The notes under the pieces: generated by a model
The model's database searches: none
Seen by the model: only the letters and a program-made list of their open reading frames with translations
Told to the model about the DNA's origin: nothing
Translations under genes and position numbers: made by a program
Part shown: positions 1 to 9,759 of the stretch, piece by piece
Numbering within the stretch: the first letter of the stretch is position 1
Layout: each line of letters opens with the position of its first letter
Origin: Vibrio splendidus
GTDB taxonomy: Bacteria; Pseudomonadota; Gammaproteobacteria; Enterobacterales; Vibrionaceae
NCBI RefSeq assembly: GCF_024347615.1
Contig: NZ_AP025508.1
Location: 2,666,001 to 2,730,000, forward strand
Direction: 5' to 3'
Length of the DNA stretch: 64,000 bases

Positions 1-35
1 TTAAAAGATTACTTGGCCTCACTCTAGGAGTATTC

Positions 36-1484
36 ATGACAGCCGAATTAAGAAAAACGAAAATCGTCACAACGCTAGGCCCTTCTACTGATAAAGGTAA
101 CGTGCTTGAAGAGATCATCAAAGCCGGTGCCAATGTCGTCCGTATGAACTTCTCTCACGGCACCAGCGACGACCATATACAACGCGCAGAAAACGTCAGA
201 GCAATTGCAAAAAGACTTGGCACTCAAATCGCTATTCTCGGTGACTTACAAGGCCCCAAGATTCGAGTATCGACATTCAAAGATGGTAAAATCCAACTTG
301 CTGTGGGTGACAAATTCACTCTCGACAGTAGCCTAGGTTTAGGTGCAGGCAACCAACAAGCGGTCGGTCTTGATTATAAAGAATTACCTAACGACGTTTC
401 AGCTAACGACATCCTGTTACTCGACGATGGTCGTGTTCAGCTGAAAGTGACCGAAGTGGAAGGCTGTCGCGTTCATACAGAAGTCATCATTGGCGGCCCA
501 CTGTCAAATAACAAAGGCATCAATAAAAAAGGCGGTGGCCTTTCCGCAGAAGCGCTAACAGAAAAAGATAAGCGCGACATCGTCACCGCAGCCCAAATCA
601 AAGTGGATTACCTCGCAGTGTCTTTCCCACGCAACGGCGCAGACATGCACTACGCTCGTCAGCTTGCACGAGAAGCGGGCTTAGAAGCTCACCTTGTAGC
701 AAAAGTAGAGCGAGCAGAGACGGTAGCCACTGTTGAGAACATGGATGACATCATAATGGCCTCAGATGTGGTCATGGTGGCTCGTGGTGACCTCGGAGTA
801 GAGATTGGCGACCCTGAATTGGTCGGAGTACAAAAACAGCTTATACGCCGTGCTAGAGCGCTTAACAGAACCGTCATCACCGCAACTCAGATGATGGAAT
901 CAATGATCTCAGCACCAATGCCAACCCGTGCCGAAGTGATGGACGTTGCCAATGCGGTACTTGATGGAACAGATGCGGTAATGCTTTCAGGTGAAACCGC
1001 TGCCGGTGATTACCCGGTTGAAACCGTAAAATCGATGGCAGAAGTCTGTATTGGCGCAGAGAAAATGGCGGGCATTAATAACCAATCCAATTACCGTATT
1101 GACCGTACTTTTGTCACCGCCGAAGAAACTGTCTCAATGGCAACCATCTACTCTGCAAACCATATGGAAGGCATTAAGGGCGTAGTCACGCTCACCGAGT
1201 CAGGCCGTACTGCATTGATGATGTCTCGTCTAAGTGCTGATATGCCTATCTACGCGCTGTCTCGTAACGAAGGAACACTTAATCGCTGCACCCTATACCG
1301 CGGTGTGACACCTATCTACTTCGAGACAGAAGCCGAGGATAGCTTTGACATTGCCCTATCTACGCTCACTTGCCTAAAAGAGAAAGAGCATCTTAAGTTT
1401 GGCGATCTCGTGATCGTCACTCAAGGCGACATTATGGACGTGGCAGGATCAACCAACTGTATGAGAATCTTGCCTGTCACTTAA
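36..1484 (+). CDS. pykA: Pyruvate kinase II
   Basis: Makes pyruvate and ATP from phosphoenolpyruvate and ADP, the last step of glycolysis, in the cytoplasm. The 482-residue protein aligns end to end with E. coli PykA rather than PykF. The start [12 protein letters not shown], the substrate-loop motif VAKVERAE (about 228) and the active-site segment [10 protein letters not shown] (about 284) are all present. The start has a good AGGAG site 6 bases upstream. A strong hairpin terminator follows, so the gene ends its transcript alone. Nothing is missing or unusual. The PykA/PykF assignment rests on remembered sequence similarity. Confidence 0.95.
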   Translation: MTAELRKTKIVTTLGPSTDKGNVLEEIIKAGANVVRMNFSHGTSDDHIQRAENVRAIAKRLGTQIAILGDLQGPKIRVSTFKDGKIQLAVGDKFTLDSSLGLGAGNQQAVGLDYKELPNDVSANDILLLDDGRVQLKVTEVEGCRVHTEVIIGGPLSNNKGINKKGGGLSAEALTEKDKRDIVTAAQIKVDYLAVSFPRNGADMHYARQLAREAGLEAHLVAKVERAETVATVENMDDIIMASDVVMVARGDLGVEIGDPELVGVQKQLIRRARALNRTVITATQMMESMISAPMPTRAEVMDVANAVLDGTDAVMLSGETAAGDYPVETVKSMAEVCIGAEKMAGINNQSNYRIDRTFVTAEETVSMATIYSANHMEGIKGVVTLTESGRTALMMSRLSADMPIYALSRNEGTLNRCTLYRGVTPIYFETEAEDSFDIALSTLTCLKEKEHLKFGDLVIVTQGDIMDVAGSTNCMRILPVT

Positions 1485-1540
1485 TCAGTTAGTGTTTGAT
1501 TAGGTCAGTTCGTTGATCAGCGACCCAGCCAAGATCAAAA

Positions 1541-1574
1541 AAGGGTTATTGAACTAAGTTCAGTAACCCTTTTT
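1541..1574 (+). terminator. Rho-independent terminator of pykA
   Basis: A 14-bp stem (one G-U pair) with a 3-base loop is followed by a run of T, about 57 bases after the pykA stop. It is A-rich on the left and could also act on the opposite strand. Confidence 0.85.
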
Positions 1575-1612
1575 CACTTCAGAACCTTGTTAGCTCATTG
1601 CGTACTAACTTT

Positions 1613-1672
1613 CAAATTCGAGTATTACTTATCAATTTCGAATATTACTTAGCAATTTCGAATATTATTTAT
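1613..1672. repeat. Three tandem copies of a 20-bp unit
   Basis: Three consecutive 20-base units (1613-1632, 1633-1652, 1653-1672) share the core TTCGAATATTA with few differences. The last unit overlaps the stop codon of the patatin-like gene on the minus strand (stop at 1665-1667). Every unit read on the minus strand contains TAA, so a change in copy number should not alter the protein. Confidence 0.85.
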
Positions 1673-2879
1673 CAGCAGCGCAAATCGCCAACTGTGGCAT
1701 ATGTGAGCTGCGAGCGTTTTCCGTTGAAGTATAGGTTTCTACAAATCGGTAACCCGCCTCTAAACCTAAGTCGTAATCGTACAACAAATCTTCCTTGTCA
1801 CTCATCAAAGAGCTCGACTTAAGCGGTTTGCTGGGTGCAATTTGAACAACAAACGCATCGTCCGGTGGAGAGTTCAAAAAGTTCTGAGTTAATGAGTAGG
1901 TCTGATAATGAACCATCAACATGTCAGCTAAGCCAGAATCAAACTTATCGCCAATCAAATGACTTAAACGATAAATATCATCAGCACCAAATAGCCATCG
2001 TCCACCATTGAGCAGATCAAGGTGCCCTCTATCGCGCTTTTGCTCCTTTGAACGGAGAATTTGCTGCTGAAAGAATGACGTCCAATCGGTTTTCCATTGT
2101 TCTACTTTTTGTTGCCAATGATCTTGCACACTATCAAACGACTCACGGAACCATTCCAACTCCTCAGCCGATATAGGCTTAGGTGCTTTCATTAAGGCAT
2201 GTTTACCTTGAATCTCCTTGGATAGCTCGGCTCCCTCTTCCAATACAGGCTCAGTACGTATCACGACTATCGATCGAGCTTGCCTACGCCATGCTTCTTG
2301 CACAGGAATAGACGCAGACACGCCACCGTCAACATAAGCACTGTCACCAATGAAAATTTCATCATTGTACAGACGAGGGATGGCACAAGTCGCAATCATC
2401 ACTTTGTACCAGTCTTCTCCCATCAGAGGAAAATAATGGTCTCGTAAATCTTTAGAATCCGTTACTGCCGCAGAGAAATGGCGATCACCTAAGGTTTGTC
2501 GTCCCAAATCAAGATCAAGTTTGTATGGGTAAGCCATGATCTGTTCTAAGGCCCACTCTAAACCTAAGTTCTGTCGCTTTCGTATATAAGAGAAAAGATT
2601 GAAGAATTCTGGAGCCGTCGTTAAATCAAGAACGAAAGAACGACCTAGCCCTTTATCACGGCACAGATAGGCACACAAATTAAGCGCACCCGCTGAGGTG
2701 CCAAAGAATTCGTCGAAAGGGTCAAAATTAGAAAGAAGAAATGCGTCCAGCACACCAGCCGTAAAAATACTTCGCTGTCCGCCGCCTTGGGCAACCAGTG
2801 CAGTTTTTCCAGCAATAAACTTAGCGTAGTAATCTAAGTCTATTGCCGAATCAATATTGGTTATAATCCCACTATTCAT
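1665..2879 (-). CDS. Patatin-like phospholipase, YjjU type
   Basis: Predicted serine lipid acyl hydrolase of the patatin family (404 residues; E. coli YjjU is about 357). The family's Ser-Asp dyad and oxyanion loop are visible. The glycine loop GGGQRS lies near residue 33, the nucleophile elbow GTSAG near 61, and the DGG motif with the catalytic Asp near 202. No signal peptide or membrane segment is apparent, so it is probably cytoplasmic. A charged stretch around 230-310 is longer than in YjjU. The GGGA upstream of the ATG is close to the start, leaving the start slightly uncertain. The substrate is unknown. The 3' end runs into a tandem repeat. Confidence 0.85.
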   Translation of the reverse strand: MNSGIITNIDSAIDLDYYAKFIAGKTALVAQGGGQRSIFTAGVLDAFLLSNFDPFDEFFGTSAGALNLCAYLCRDKGLGRSFVLDLTTAPEFFNLFSYIRKRQNLGLEWALEQIMAYPYKLDLDLGRQTLGDRHFSAAVTDSKDLRDHYFPLMGEDWYKVMIATCAIPRLYNDEIFIGDSAYVDGGVSASIPVQEAWRRQARSIVVIRTEPVLEEGAELSKEIQGKHALMKAPKPISAEELEWFRESFDSVQDHWQQKVEQWKTDWTSFFQQQILRSKEQKRDRGHLDLLNGGRWLFGADDIYRLSHLIGDKFDSGLADMLMVHYQTYSLTQNFLNSPPDDAFVVQIAPSKPLKSSSLMSDKEDLLYDYDLGLEAGYRFVETYTSTENARSSHMPQLAICAADK

Positions 2880-2920
2880 TATTCCCTGAGTATAAAAACT
2901 CAGCCTCGCAATAGATGGTA

Positions 2921-3010
2921 TTAGCTACCAATCGCAATAAAGCCAAATGAAAGAATGATGGTGTAGATTACTACTGTTATTTGTAGCGCATTTTTCAGGT
3001 TATGGTCCAT
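2921..3010 (-). CDS. YnhF-like single-pass membrane peptide (29 aa)
   Basis: A 29-codon reading frame encoding MDHNLKNALQ followed by a hydrophobic stretch of about 17 residues and ending IAIGS. It has an AGAGGTG ribosome-binding site 3 to 4 bases before its ATG. Size, the N-terminal LKxAL motif and the single transmembrane helix match YnhF peptides, which are 29 residues in E. coli and lie in the inner membrane. The role of YnhF is not settled in my knowledge. It lies between the patatin-like gene and a divergent outer-membrane gene with its own upstream space, so it may have its own promoter. Coding status is inferred from the start signal and family resemblance. Confidence 0.7.
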   Translation of the reverse strand: MDHNLKNALQITVVIYTIILSFGFIAIGS

Positions 3011-3155
3011 AAACACCTCTGGCTTATTATTAATTTGTCGAGTCGCTATTTAAGTATTATCAGGTGTGTGAAGTATCTTCAAGAATCGTCGAAATTAGTC
3101 GCACAATATTGATGTAACCATCACAATTAGTAAGTGTATGGATAAGGATATACTC

Positions 3156-3749
3156 ATGAATAACAAAGCAAATATGATTGCGCTTGTTGCGCTCATTTCC
3201 GCTTCAAACTTGTATGCAGCGCCGGAAATCATTATCACTCCGATGATTGGTTATACAGGTGGTGGTAGCGTCGAAGACCAGGATGGTAATACTTATGATA
3301 TGGAAGGTTCAGAAAACTTCACCTTCGCCATTGAAACTCCGCTGGAGAAAGGTCGTATCGGCTTTTTCTATTCCAATCAGAGCTCTGAGTTAGAAACGCT
3401 CAATCTAAGCTCCTCAATTCAATACCTGCACTTTCAAAGCAGTATCTACTACCCTGCTTCCTCTGCGTTGTCAGGATATCTAGGGTTAGGTCTTGGTGCT
3501 TCTTACGTTGATGTAGATTGGGCGAAAGATAAATATGGGTTCTCAACTTCTATCTTTGGTGGCTTAGAGTACAAATTCAGTGACCGCTTAGCGTTAAATA
3601 CACAATTACGTTGGCTAGGTACTGTGGTCGACAACGACACCTCTGGTGTTTGTAACGTACCGAGCAATGGCCAAGACTGTATCATCCGCTTTGATACTGA
3701 CTGGATGAACCAATTCCAAGCCAATGTCGGATTGAGTTTTACCTTCTAG
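3156..3749 (+). CDS. Small outer-membrane beta-barrel protein
   Basis: A secreted protein of 197 residues, not recognised to a named family. The N-terminus has a Sec signal peptide with probable cleavage after NLYA (about residue 21). The remainder alternates polar and hydrophobic residues as in beta-strands and ends in an aromatic residue (LSFTF), typical of Bam substrates. I chose the ATG at 3156 over the one at 3138. It has AAGGA at 3144-3148, and it starts directly on the signal peptide. Two cysteines near the C-terminal end (CNVPSNGQDC) could form a disulfide in a surface loop. It converges on another small envelope gene across a shared terminator. Function unknown. Confidence 0.75.
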   Translation: MNNKANMIALVALISASNLYAAPEIIITPMIGYTGGGSVEDQDGNTYDMEGSENFTFAIETPLEKGRIGFFYSNQSSELETLNLSSSIQYLHFQSSIYYPASSALSGYLGLGLGASYVDVDWAKDKYGFSTSIFGGLEYKFSDRLALNTQLRWLGTVVDNDTSGVCNVPSNGQDCIIRFDTDWMNQFQANVGLSFTF

Positions 3750-3807
3750 GTTGAGTCCCCATATTGGATCAATCAGTCTTTAGACTAGAAGTATTCTAAC
3801 GAAATGA

Positions 3808-3834
3808 AAAAACCAGCTTGATGCTGGCTTTTTC
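3808..3834. terminator. Bidirectional terminator between convergent envelope genes
   Basis: CCAGC/GCTGG stem with a 5-base loop, flanked by A-run on the left and T-run on the right, so it can end transcripts from both sides. Confidence 0.7.
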
Positions 3835-3860
3835 ATTATAAAAACGGTTTTCAGTTCAAC

Positions 3861-4265
3861 TTAGAACTTGTAGGTCACACCTAGTGCGCCGCCTACTTGT
3901 AACTCAACACCTTTGTACATGTCGAGCTCAGGGTGAACTTGTGCGTAAGCATTCCAACCTTCATAGAAATTCACTTTCACGCCTAGCGGCAAACGCAAAC
4001 CAAAATCGTCATTCCATTCAGCCCAAGCACCTGCACCAACATACCAACTTAAAGGCGCTTCAGTTTCAAACTGACCACGCTTAAAAATATAGTCAAATGC
4101 AGCGCCGTCATTGCCAATCGTAGCACGGTATTTCTGATCAAATTCCACAACGACACTCAGGTCTTGGTCGATGGCGAGTCCAACTTCCAAAGCTGGAGCT
4201 TCAGAAGCGTGAGCAAACGAGGCTCCGCTGCAGCACATAAGGCCGATCAAGTAACGATGTTTCAT
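3861..4265 (-). CDS. Small secreted, probably outer-membrane, protein
   Basis: A 134-residue protein with a Sec-type signal peptide (start MKHRYLIGLMCCSG, probable cleavage after FAHA at about 20). Short amphipathic strands follow and it ends GVTYKF, again a terminal aromatic residue as in outer-membrane barrels. It is short for a closed eight-strand barrel, so it may be a minimal barrel or a periplasmic beta-sandwich. I recognise no named family. It shares a terminator with the convergent gene to its left. Confidence 0.65.
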   Translation of the reverse strand: MKHRYLIGLMCCSGASFAHASEAPALEVGLAIDQDLSVVVEFDQKYRATIGNDGAAFDYIFKRGQFETEAPLSWYVGAGAWAEWNDDFGLRLPLGVKVNFYEGWNAYAQVHPELDMYKGVELQVGGALGVTYKF

Positions 4266-4442
4266 AATATTCTCAGACTGTGTTTAAAAAAGGGAGTTTA
4301 CTGGAATCTCAGCGAAAGGTGTCATCGCTAGGTAAAAGATAAAAGACACGAAAAATTGGGGAACGACCATCAACTGATCGAGTTGAGCGGTAACTCTCTG
4401 AGTTGATGGGGATTAAACGCAGAAAGGTCTTTCATAGAGCAG

Positions 4443-4474
4443 AAAACAAAAAAGGAGGCCTTTCGGCCTCCTTT
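4443..4474 (-). terminator. Rho-independent terminator of ptsG
   Basis: A perfect 10-bp stem AAAGGAGGCC/GGCCTCCTTT with a 4-base loop, followed on the minus strand by a T-run, about 20 bases past the ptsG stop. Confidence 0.85.
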
Positions 4475-4494
4475 CAATTTATTGAATCAGTGAA

Positions 4495-5925
4495 TTAACC
4501 GTTGTTACGGATCCACTCATCCATGTCTGTCTTAAGGTTGTCAGACTTAGTACCGAAGATAGCTTGTACGCCACCAGCAACTACAACAACACCTGCAGCA
4601 CCTAGTTTCTTCAGTTTGTCTTGGTCAACAGCTTCTGTATCAGCAACGGCTACACGTAGACGAGTAATACAAGCGTCAAGACCAGTGATGTTCGCTTTGC
4701 CACCGAATGCAGCAACTAACTCACCAGCAAGCTCAGTACCAGTTGCAACGATGTCGTCTTCTGACTCGTCTTCGCGACCTGGAGTTTTAAGGTCAAGTGC
4801 TTTAATCACAGTGCGGAATACAATGTAGTAAATTGCAGCGTAACCAATACCACATACAACCATTAGGCCCATCTTAGACGCGTTGCCAGATAGAACTAGG
4901 AAGTCGATTAGACCGTGTGAGAAAGATGTACCGTGTACAAAACCTAGAGTGTTCGCAAGAACGTATGCAGAACCAGCTAGTAGAGCGTGGATTGCGTACA
5001 GTACTGGAGCAACGAATAGGAATGAGAATTCGATTGGTTCAGTGATACCCGTTAGGAATGAAGTCAACGCAGCAGAAGCCATGATGCCCATTACTTTAGC
5101 GCGGTTTTCAGGCTTAGCTGAGTGTGCAATTGCGATTGCAGCAGCAGGTAGACCGAACATCTTGAACATGTAACCACCAGCTAGCTGACCGAAGCCATTG
5201 CCCGCTGCACGAGATGCGTCATCAGCAACTAGGTAACAAGTAAGAACACCGTTTTGAGTTTCGCCAGCAGCGTTTACACAAGTACCAGCTTCAAAGAAGA
5301 AAGGTACGTTCCAAACGTGGTGAAGACCAAATGGAATTAGAGAACGCTCAACGATACCGTAGATACCAAACGCCACTTGTGGGTTTTGGTGAGCAGCCCA
5401 ATCAGAGAACGCAGAGATAGCGCCGCCAACTGGTGGCCATACTACAGATAGTAGGATTGCTAGACCAATCGCAGAGAAACCTGTGATGATTGGCACGGCA
5501 CGCTTACCAGCGAAGAAGCCTAGGTACTCTGGTAGTTGAATACGGAAGAAACGGTTGAATGCCCAAGCAGCAACACCACCGACTAGGATACCACCTAGTA
5601 CACCAGTATCGATTTTATCAACGCCCATTACACCAGCCATTACGCCAAGTGTAGCAGTCATGATGCCGTAACCAACGATAGCAGCTAGACCCGCTACACC
5701 GTCGTTATTAGTAAAGCCAAGTGCTACACCTACTGCGAACAGTAGTGCCATTTGACCGAATACTGAACCACCCGCTTGTTCCATTAAGTTTGAAACAATT
5801 TCTGGAATGAAAGGAAGGTCTGCTGCACCGACACCTAGCAAAATACCCGCAACTGGTAAAACTGATACTGGTAGCATCAGAGACTTACCAACTTTCTGCA
5901 GGTTAGCAAAAAGGTTCTTAAACAT
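4495..5925 (-). CDS. ptsG: Glucose-specific PTS enzyme IICB
   Basis: Imports glucose across the inner membrane while phosphorylating it, taking phosphate from EIIA-Glc. The 476-residue protein begins [24 protein letters not shown], nearly identical to E. coli PtsG. The membrane EIIC domain fills about residues 1-385 and includes the ITEPIEFSF signature. A linker with DLKTPGRED leads to the EIIB domain, whose phospho-cysteine is in the motif LDACITRLR (about residue 417). One periplasmic or cytoplasmic loop (about 213-233) differs from the E. coli sequence and carries two cysteines. It follows the yceD-to-tatD block, as in E. coli, but has its own 444-base upstream region and its own terminator. 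Confidence 0.95.
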   Translation of the reverse strand: MFKNLFANLQKVGKSLMLPVSVLPVAGILLGVGAADLPFIPEIVSNLMEQAGGSVFGQMALLFAVGVALGFTNNDGVAGLAAIVGYGIMTATLGVMAGVMGVDKIDTGVLGGILVGGVAAWAFNRFFRIQLPEYLGFFAGKRAVPIITGFSAIGLAILLSVVWPPVGGAISAFSDWAAHQNPQVAFGIYGIVERSLIPFGLHHVWNVPFFFEAGTCVNAAGETQNGVLTCYLVADDASRAAGNGFGQLAGGYMFKMFGLPAAAIAIAHSAKPENRAKVMGIMASAALTSFLTGITEPIEFSFLFVAPVLYAIHALLAGSAYVLANTLGFVHGTSFSHGLIDFLVLSGNASKMGLMVVCGIGYAAIYYIVFRTVIKALDLKTPGREDESEDDIVATGTELAGELVAAFGGKANITGLDACITRLRVAVADTEAVDQDKLKKLGAAGVVVVAGGVQAIFGTKSDNLKTDMDEWIRNNG

Positions 5926-6369
5926 GTTTATGCTCCTGATAAAGATAAAATAATTATATGGGTTCTAACGGCACACCCCCGTAGCCTATATGTTAGCACC
6001 CAGTGAAAATGTAACCATGTATTGCATTATATTTTCTGCCGCTAAATATATATTGATGCGGAACTAACTTTCTAGTCACTTACGAAATTTAGTTTCAAAA
6101 CACGTCTTGGATCACATGTCAAATCTAGAAATGCAATGCTTTACAAGACATTAAATCATTGAAATATAAATATTTTTTTTGATGGGTGTATTATTTTACT
6201 GGGTAAATAAAATAGGAGCTAATGTTATTTTTAGTAACAAAATTACAAATGATGTAAATAGTGCTCTCAAGTTCAACATAATTAGTAAACATTAAAAAAA
6301 AACGTACTTTTGGTGATCAAAAACACAAAAAGGGAGCTTTCGCTCCCTTTTATTTGTTTAGTTAGTTTT
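5926..6369. other. Intergenic region upstream of ptsG
   Basis: AT-rich region holding the tatD terminator at its right end and presumably the ptsG promoter and leader on the minus strand. I see no gene and no convincing CRP site; a half-site resembling TGTGA near 6112 lacks a matching partner. Confidence 0.5.
6327..6351 (-). terminator. Terminator after tatD
   Basis: Perfect stem AAAAGGGAGC/GCTCCCTTTT with a TTTC loop and flanking A/T runs; it closes the plsX-to-tatD block. Confidence 0.85.
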
Positions 6370-7137
6370 TTATCGCAAAAAAAGTTTTCGGTAATTTTTG
6401 GTTGTTTGTTCAGCAACCTCTTTCATTGACAGCCCTTTCAACTGCGCGATATAAGCCGCTACTTCGACCACATATGCAGGCTGATTCTGTTTACCTCGAT
6501 ATGGAATCGGAGCCAAGTATGGCGAATCCGTCTCGATCAGCAACCTATCTAGCGGTAGGTTTTTCACAACATCTTTAAGTTCTGTGGCTTGTTTAAAGGT
6601 CACAATACCTGAGATCGAGATATAAAAACCTAATTCCATTGCCGCTTCGGCGAACGCTTGATCTTCAGTAAAGCAATGAATCACACCACCGCACTTCTCT
6701 GCTCCACCATCGCGTAAAATAGCTAACGTATCTTCACGCGCGTTACGCGTGTGGATGATCAAAGGTTTATTAAGCTCAACAGCCAACTCAACGTGCTGCT
6801 TGAACCTGAGCTGTTGTAGTTCTGCCGTCTCTGGCTGGTAGTGATAATCTAAGCCTGTCTCACCTATCGCCACAACCTTTGGATTGCTCGCATACTCACG
6901 CATTCTTTCTAGACAGAAATCGCTCTCTACATCGAGAGGGTGAACGCCACAAGAAGCTTTAACGTTATCGAACGGAGAGATCATCTCAAGCATATTTTCA
7001 AACGAGTCTAATGTCACACCGACAGAAAGCAGTTGGTCTACGTTTGCTGCCTTCGCCTTATTAACCACGTCTTCTACACTGGTGTGTAAATCTTGGTAAT
7101 CCAGTTTGTCTAAATGACAGTGGGAATCTACGAACAT
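6370..7137 (-). CDS. TatD-family metal-dependent hydrolase (YcfH)
   Basis: Predicted metal-dependent DNase of the TatD family (255 residues, TIM-barrel). The metal-binding start FVDSHCHLD, the glutamate in AIGETGLDYH (about 93), PLIIHTRNA (about 127), GVIHCFT (about 152) and LLIETDSPYLAP (about 200) are all present. The start is set at ATG 7137. GAGGA lies 4 to 5 bases upstream of it, and the DSHCHL motif begins at once, whereas the upstream ATG at 7149 lacks a site. The gene overlaps the end of holB by 10 bases, so translation is probably coupled. This holB-tatD order matches E. coli holB-ycfH. Confidence 0.9.
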   Translation of the reverse strand: MFVDSHCHLDKLDYQDLHTSVEDVVNKAKAANVDQLLSVGVTLDSFENMLEMISPFDNVKASCGVHPLDVESDFCLERMREYASNPKVVAIGETGLDYHYQPETAELQQLRFKQHVELAVELNKPLIIHTRNAREDTLAILRDGGAEKCGGVIHCFTEDQAFAEAAMELGFYISISGIVTFKQATELKDVVKNLPLDRLLIETDSPYLAPIPYRGKQNQPAYVVEVAAYIAQLKGLSMKEVAEQTTKNYRKLFLR

Positions 7138-8093
7138 GTTTCCTCGCAAGTGGCAATCAGCCAGTTCATTATGAGTAGCTCCGTATTGAGCCCGGGGTGT
7201 TGCTTTAACTGCTCAATCAATATCAACAGTTTATTCGATGTTGCGTAAGCACTTTGATAAGACATTACCTCAACCAAAGCTTTCGCACTCGGAGTCATCG
7301 CCTGATTCGCCAAACCAAAATGCAGCTTTTGCACGTCAGACAGTAAGTGCCATAGCCAGCCTAGTTGAACCAAAGGATCTTTACTAAGCTCTGTGGAAAA
7401 CTTCAGCATGTCAGGTTGAGTGCCTTTGATAACATTGACAAAACCATCGAGCACTTTTGTTGAGGCTTCAACACCGCCTTGCTCAAACATCGCTTTCGCT
7501 TTCAAAGGCGCGTTGTCATTGAGCGCTAGAATATACTGCGGAACCGCTTTACCTACTTCCCCATCTAGCCAAGTCGATCCAGTATCCAACTGTGGGCTAA
7601 CCACATTGAATTGCTGACAGCGGCTAATAATGGTCGGCATTAAGCGATTACTGTTACGAGTAGAAAGAATGAAGATGCACTTACTTGATGGCTCTTCTAG
7701 AGTTTTCAGCAATGCGTTCGACGCCGATTCGTTCATCGCCTCTGCAGGGTTAAGCAAGATAACGCGCAAACCACCTAACTGGGACGATTGTTGAGCCCAG
7801 CGGTTACTCGCACGTACTTGGTCAACGGTAATCGATTTACCTTCTTTCTCAGGTTCAATCACATGGAAATCAGGATGACTCCCCGACTTCATCAATTCAC
7901 AACTGTGGCAAAATCCACACGACTCGCTTTCGTAATTGGTACACATCAATGCATCGGTAAGTTGGCTAATCAGCGCATCAACGCCGAGCCCTTCCGGTGC
8001 ATTAACAATAACAGAGTTAGGAAAACGTTCTGCATCGAGACTTTTTTTCCACTCACTCCATACCGGTGTGAGCCAAGAATACACTTCAGCCAT
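7128..8093 (-). CDS. holB: DNA polymerase III subunit delta'
   Basis: The delta' subunit of the sliding-clamp loader. The 321-residue protein begins with the family pattern of a TPVWxxW segment near the N-terminus. It has a four-cysteine zinc site (CTNYESESCGFCHSC, about 49-63), as in E. coli HolB, then DQVR (about 87) and NASNALLKTLEEPS (about 119), the sensor region. The P-loop is degenerate, as expected for delta'. It lies 6 bases after tmk and overlaps tatD. Confidence 0.93.
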   Translation of the reverse strand: MAEVYSWLTPVWSEWKKSLDAERFPNSVIVNAPEGLGVDALISQLTDALMCTNYESESCGFCHSCELMKSGSHPDFHVIEPEKEGKSITVDQVRASNRWAQQSSQLGGLRVILLNPAEAMNESASNALLKTLEEPSSKCIFILSTRNSNRLMPTIISRCQQFNVVSPQLDTGSTWLDGEVGKAVPQYILALNDNAPLKAKAMFEQGGVEASTKVLDGFVNVIKGTQPDMLKFSTELSKDPLVQLGWLWHLLSDVQKLHFGLANQAMTPSAKALVEVMSYQSAYATSNKLLILIEQLKQHPGLNTELLIMNWLIATCEETCS

Positions 8094-8099
8094 GACTAC

Positions 8100-8732
8100 C
8101 TACTGTTTATTGAGCCAAGTACTTAGCGCGACTTTAATATCAGCGGCTACTTGCTCAATTTCTTGCTGCGCATTAATCACGAGTACAGAATCGTCTTGCC
8201 CTGCGATTTCTAGATAGCGCTCACGCGTTCGGTCAAAAAATGAGATATCCATCTTTTCAATTCTATCAAGCTCACCACGGCCTCTGGCACGCTCTAGTCC
8301 TACTCTAGGGTCTAGGTCCAAATATAGCGTTAGATCTGGCTTAAAGCCGCCTAGCGTGGTTGCTTTCAGAGATTCCATCGTAGTGCGTGCTATCTGACGA
8401 CCACCACCTTGATAAGCTTGAGATGACATATCATGGCGATCACCCAACACCCATTTACCGCTGTCTAATGCGGGCTTGATGACGTTTTCTACTAATTGAA
8501 CACGTGCCGCGTACATCAGCAATAGTTCCGTCATATCTTGAAGCTTCTCACCTTCGTGCTCTTCTTTAACCAATGAACGCATCTTTTCAGCTAAGACAGT
8601 GCCACCCGGCTCGCGAGTATTGACGATATCTTCAACACCCGATGCTTTTAATGTCTCAACGATGGCATTGATTGCTGTACTTTTGCCAGCACCTTCAAGG
8701 CCTTCAACTACGATAAATTTCGACTGATTCAT
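8100..8732 (-). CDS. tmk: Thymidylate kinase
   Basis: Phosphorylates dTMP to dTDP with ATP, in dTTP synthesis. The 210-residue protein has a P-loop GLEGAGKST (about 11-19), the DR motif in NTREPGG (about 39), the substrate region [16 protein letters not shown] (about 97-112), and the lid [12 protein letters not shown] (about 147). All are intact. It is embedded in the mltG-tmk-holB-tatD run with gaps of about 10 bases or less, so it is expressed with them. Confidence 0.95.
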   Translation of the reverse strand: MNQSKFIVVEGLEGAGKSTAINAIVETLKASGVEDIVNTREPGGTVLAEKMRSLVKEEHEGEKLQDMTELLLMYAARVQLVENVIKPALDSGKWVLGDRHDMSSQAYQGGGRQIARTTMESLKATTLGGFKPDLTLYLDLDPRVGLERARGRGELDRIEKMDISFFDRTRERYLEIAGQDDSVLVINAQQEIEQVAADIKVALSTWLNKQ

Positions 8733-8742
8733 AATTATTTCT

Positions 8743-9759
8743 TTATTTGTTTTTTCTTAATTGCTTTAAGTAAGCTCGTACTGCACGGTTATGCTCAGTC
8801 AAACTCTTTGAAAATACGTGACCGCCGGTTCCACTCGCAACGAAATACAGGTAGTTGCTCTTCTCTGGATTCAGCGCAGCATTGATAGACGCTTTGCCCG
8901 CCATTGCAATCGGCGTCGGTGGTAAACCACTCATTGTATAGGTGTTGTATGGCGTTGGAGTACGCAAGTCTTTCTTACGAATGTTGCCTTTGTAGCTATC
9001 GCCCATACCGTAGATAACCGTTGGGTCAGTTTGCAGACGCATACGCTTGTTCAAGCGATTAACGAACACAGAAGACACACGCTCACGCTCAGAAGCGACA
9101 GCAGTCTCTTTCTCGATGATAGACGCAAGAATTAGCGCTTCATAAGGCGATTTAAGAGGCAGTTTATCGGCTCTATTTTCCCACTCATCATTGACCACGT
9201 TCATCAGGTCTCGGTGGGCACGTTTCAACAAATCTAAATCCGTTGTGCCATAGGTGTAGTGGTATGTTTCCGCTAAGAAAAGGCCTTCTAGCTTTTCATT
9301 TTCGATACCAAGCTTTTGTGCGATCTCTTTTTCAGAGACATCATTCAACGTCTGCTGAATGAATTCGTTGTCTTTTAGCTGAACAAGCCACTCGTCAAAA
9401 CGACTGCCTTCTACGAAGGTAATGGTAAATTGGTGCTCCTTCCCTTCTACAAGCACTTGTAGCGCCTGCTCTAAGGTTAAACCCGGTTCAAGCAGGAATG
9501 TACCCGCTTTTACGTCTACAAGCTCAGGATGTAACTTACGGATTAATTTCTCGTAAGGAGAAGCCTCAAAAAGCCCCTCGTTAATCAACTGTGCTAGAAC
9601 ACGGTTAAAGCTGCTACCTGAAGCAACGGTAACCACCTGCGGTTTTTCTAATTGAATAACTTGTTTCAGGTTATCTTGCGCTTGGTTGTAAACATAAAAA
9701 CCAGCAGCAGCGGCTGCAATTAAGCACAAGGTAATAAAAATAAATAACTTTTTGATCAC
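8743..9759 (-). CDS. mltG: Endolytic murein transglycosylase
   Basis: A membrane-anchored lytic transglycosylase (YceG family) that cleaves nascent peptidoglycan strands and helps set glycan length. The 338-residue protein has an N-terminal transmembrane helix (about residues 4-24), a LysM-like part, and the catalytic YceG domain. [10 protein letters not shown] (about 212) contains the conserved catalytic Glu, followed by [11 protein letters not shown] and the TYxxxGLPPTPI motif. It starts 4 bases inside the 3' end of pabC, so translation is probably coupled. Confidence 0.93.
   Translation of the reverse strand: MIKKLFIFITLCLIAAAAAGFYVYNQAQDNLKQVIQLEKPQVVTVASGSSFNRVLAQLINEGLFEASPYEKLIRKLHPELVDVKAGTFLLEPGLTLEQALQVLVEGKEHQFTITFVEGSRFDEWLVQLKDNEFIQQTLNDVSEKEIAQKLGIENEKLEGLFLAETYHYTYGTTDLDLLKRAHRDLMNVVNDEWENRADKLPLKSPYEALILASIIEKETAVASERERVSSVFVNRLNKRMRLQTDPTVIYGMGDSYKGNIRKKDLRTPTPYNTYTMSGLPPTPIAMAGKASINAALNPEKSNYLYFVASGTGGHVFSKSLTEHNRAVRAYLKQLRKNK

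Noticed and set aside
1598..1822. A 74-codon frame on the plus strand
   Set aside because: It runs through the 20-bp tandem repeat into the antisense of the patatin-like gene and has no start signal.
6100..6130. A CRP site upstream of ptsG
   Set aside because: Only one TGTGA-like half matches; the second half is too poor to claim.
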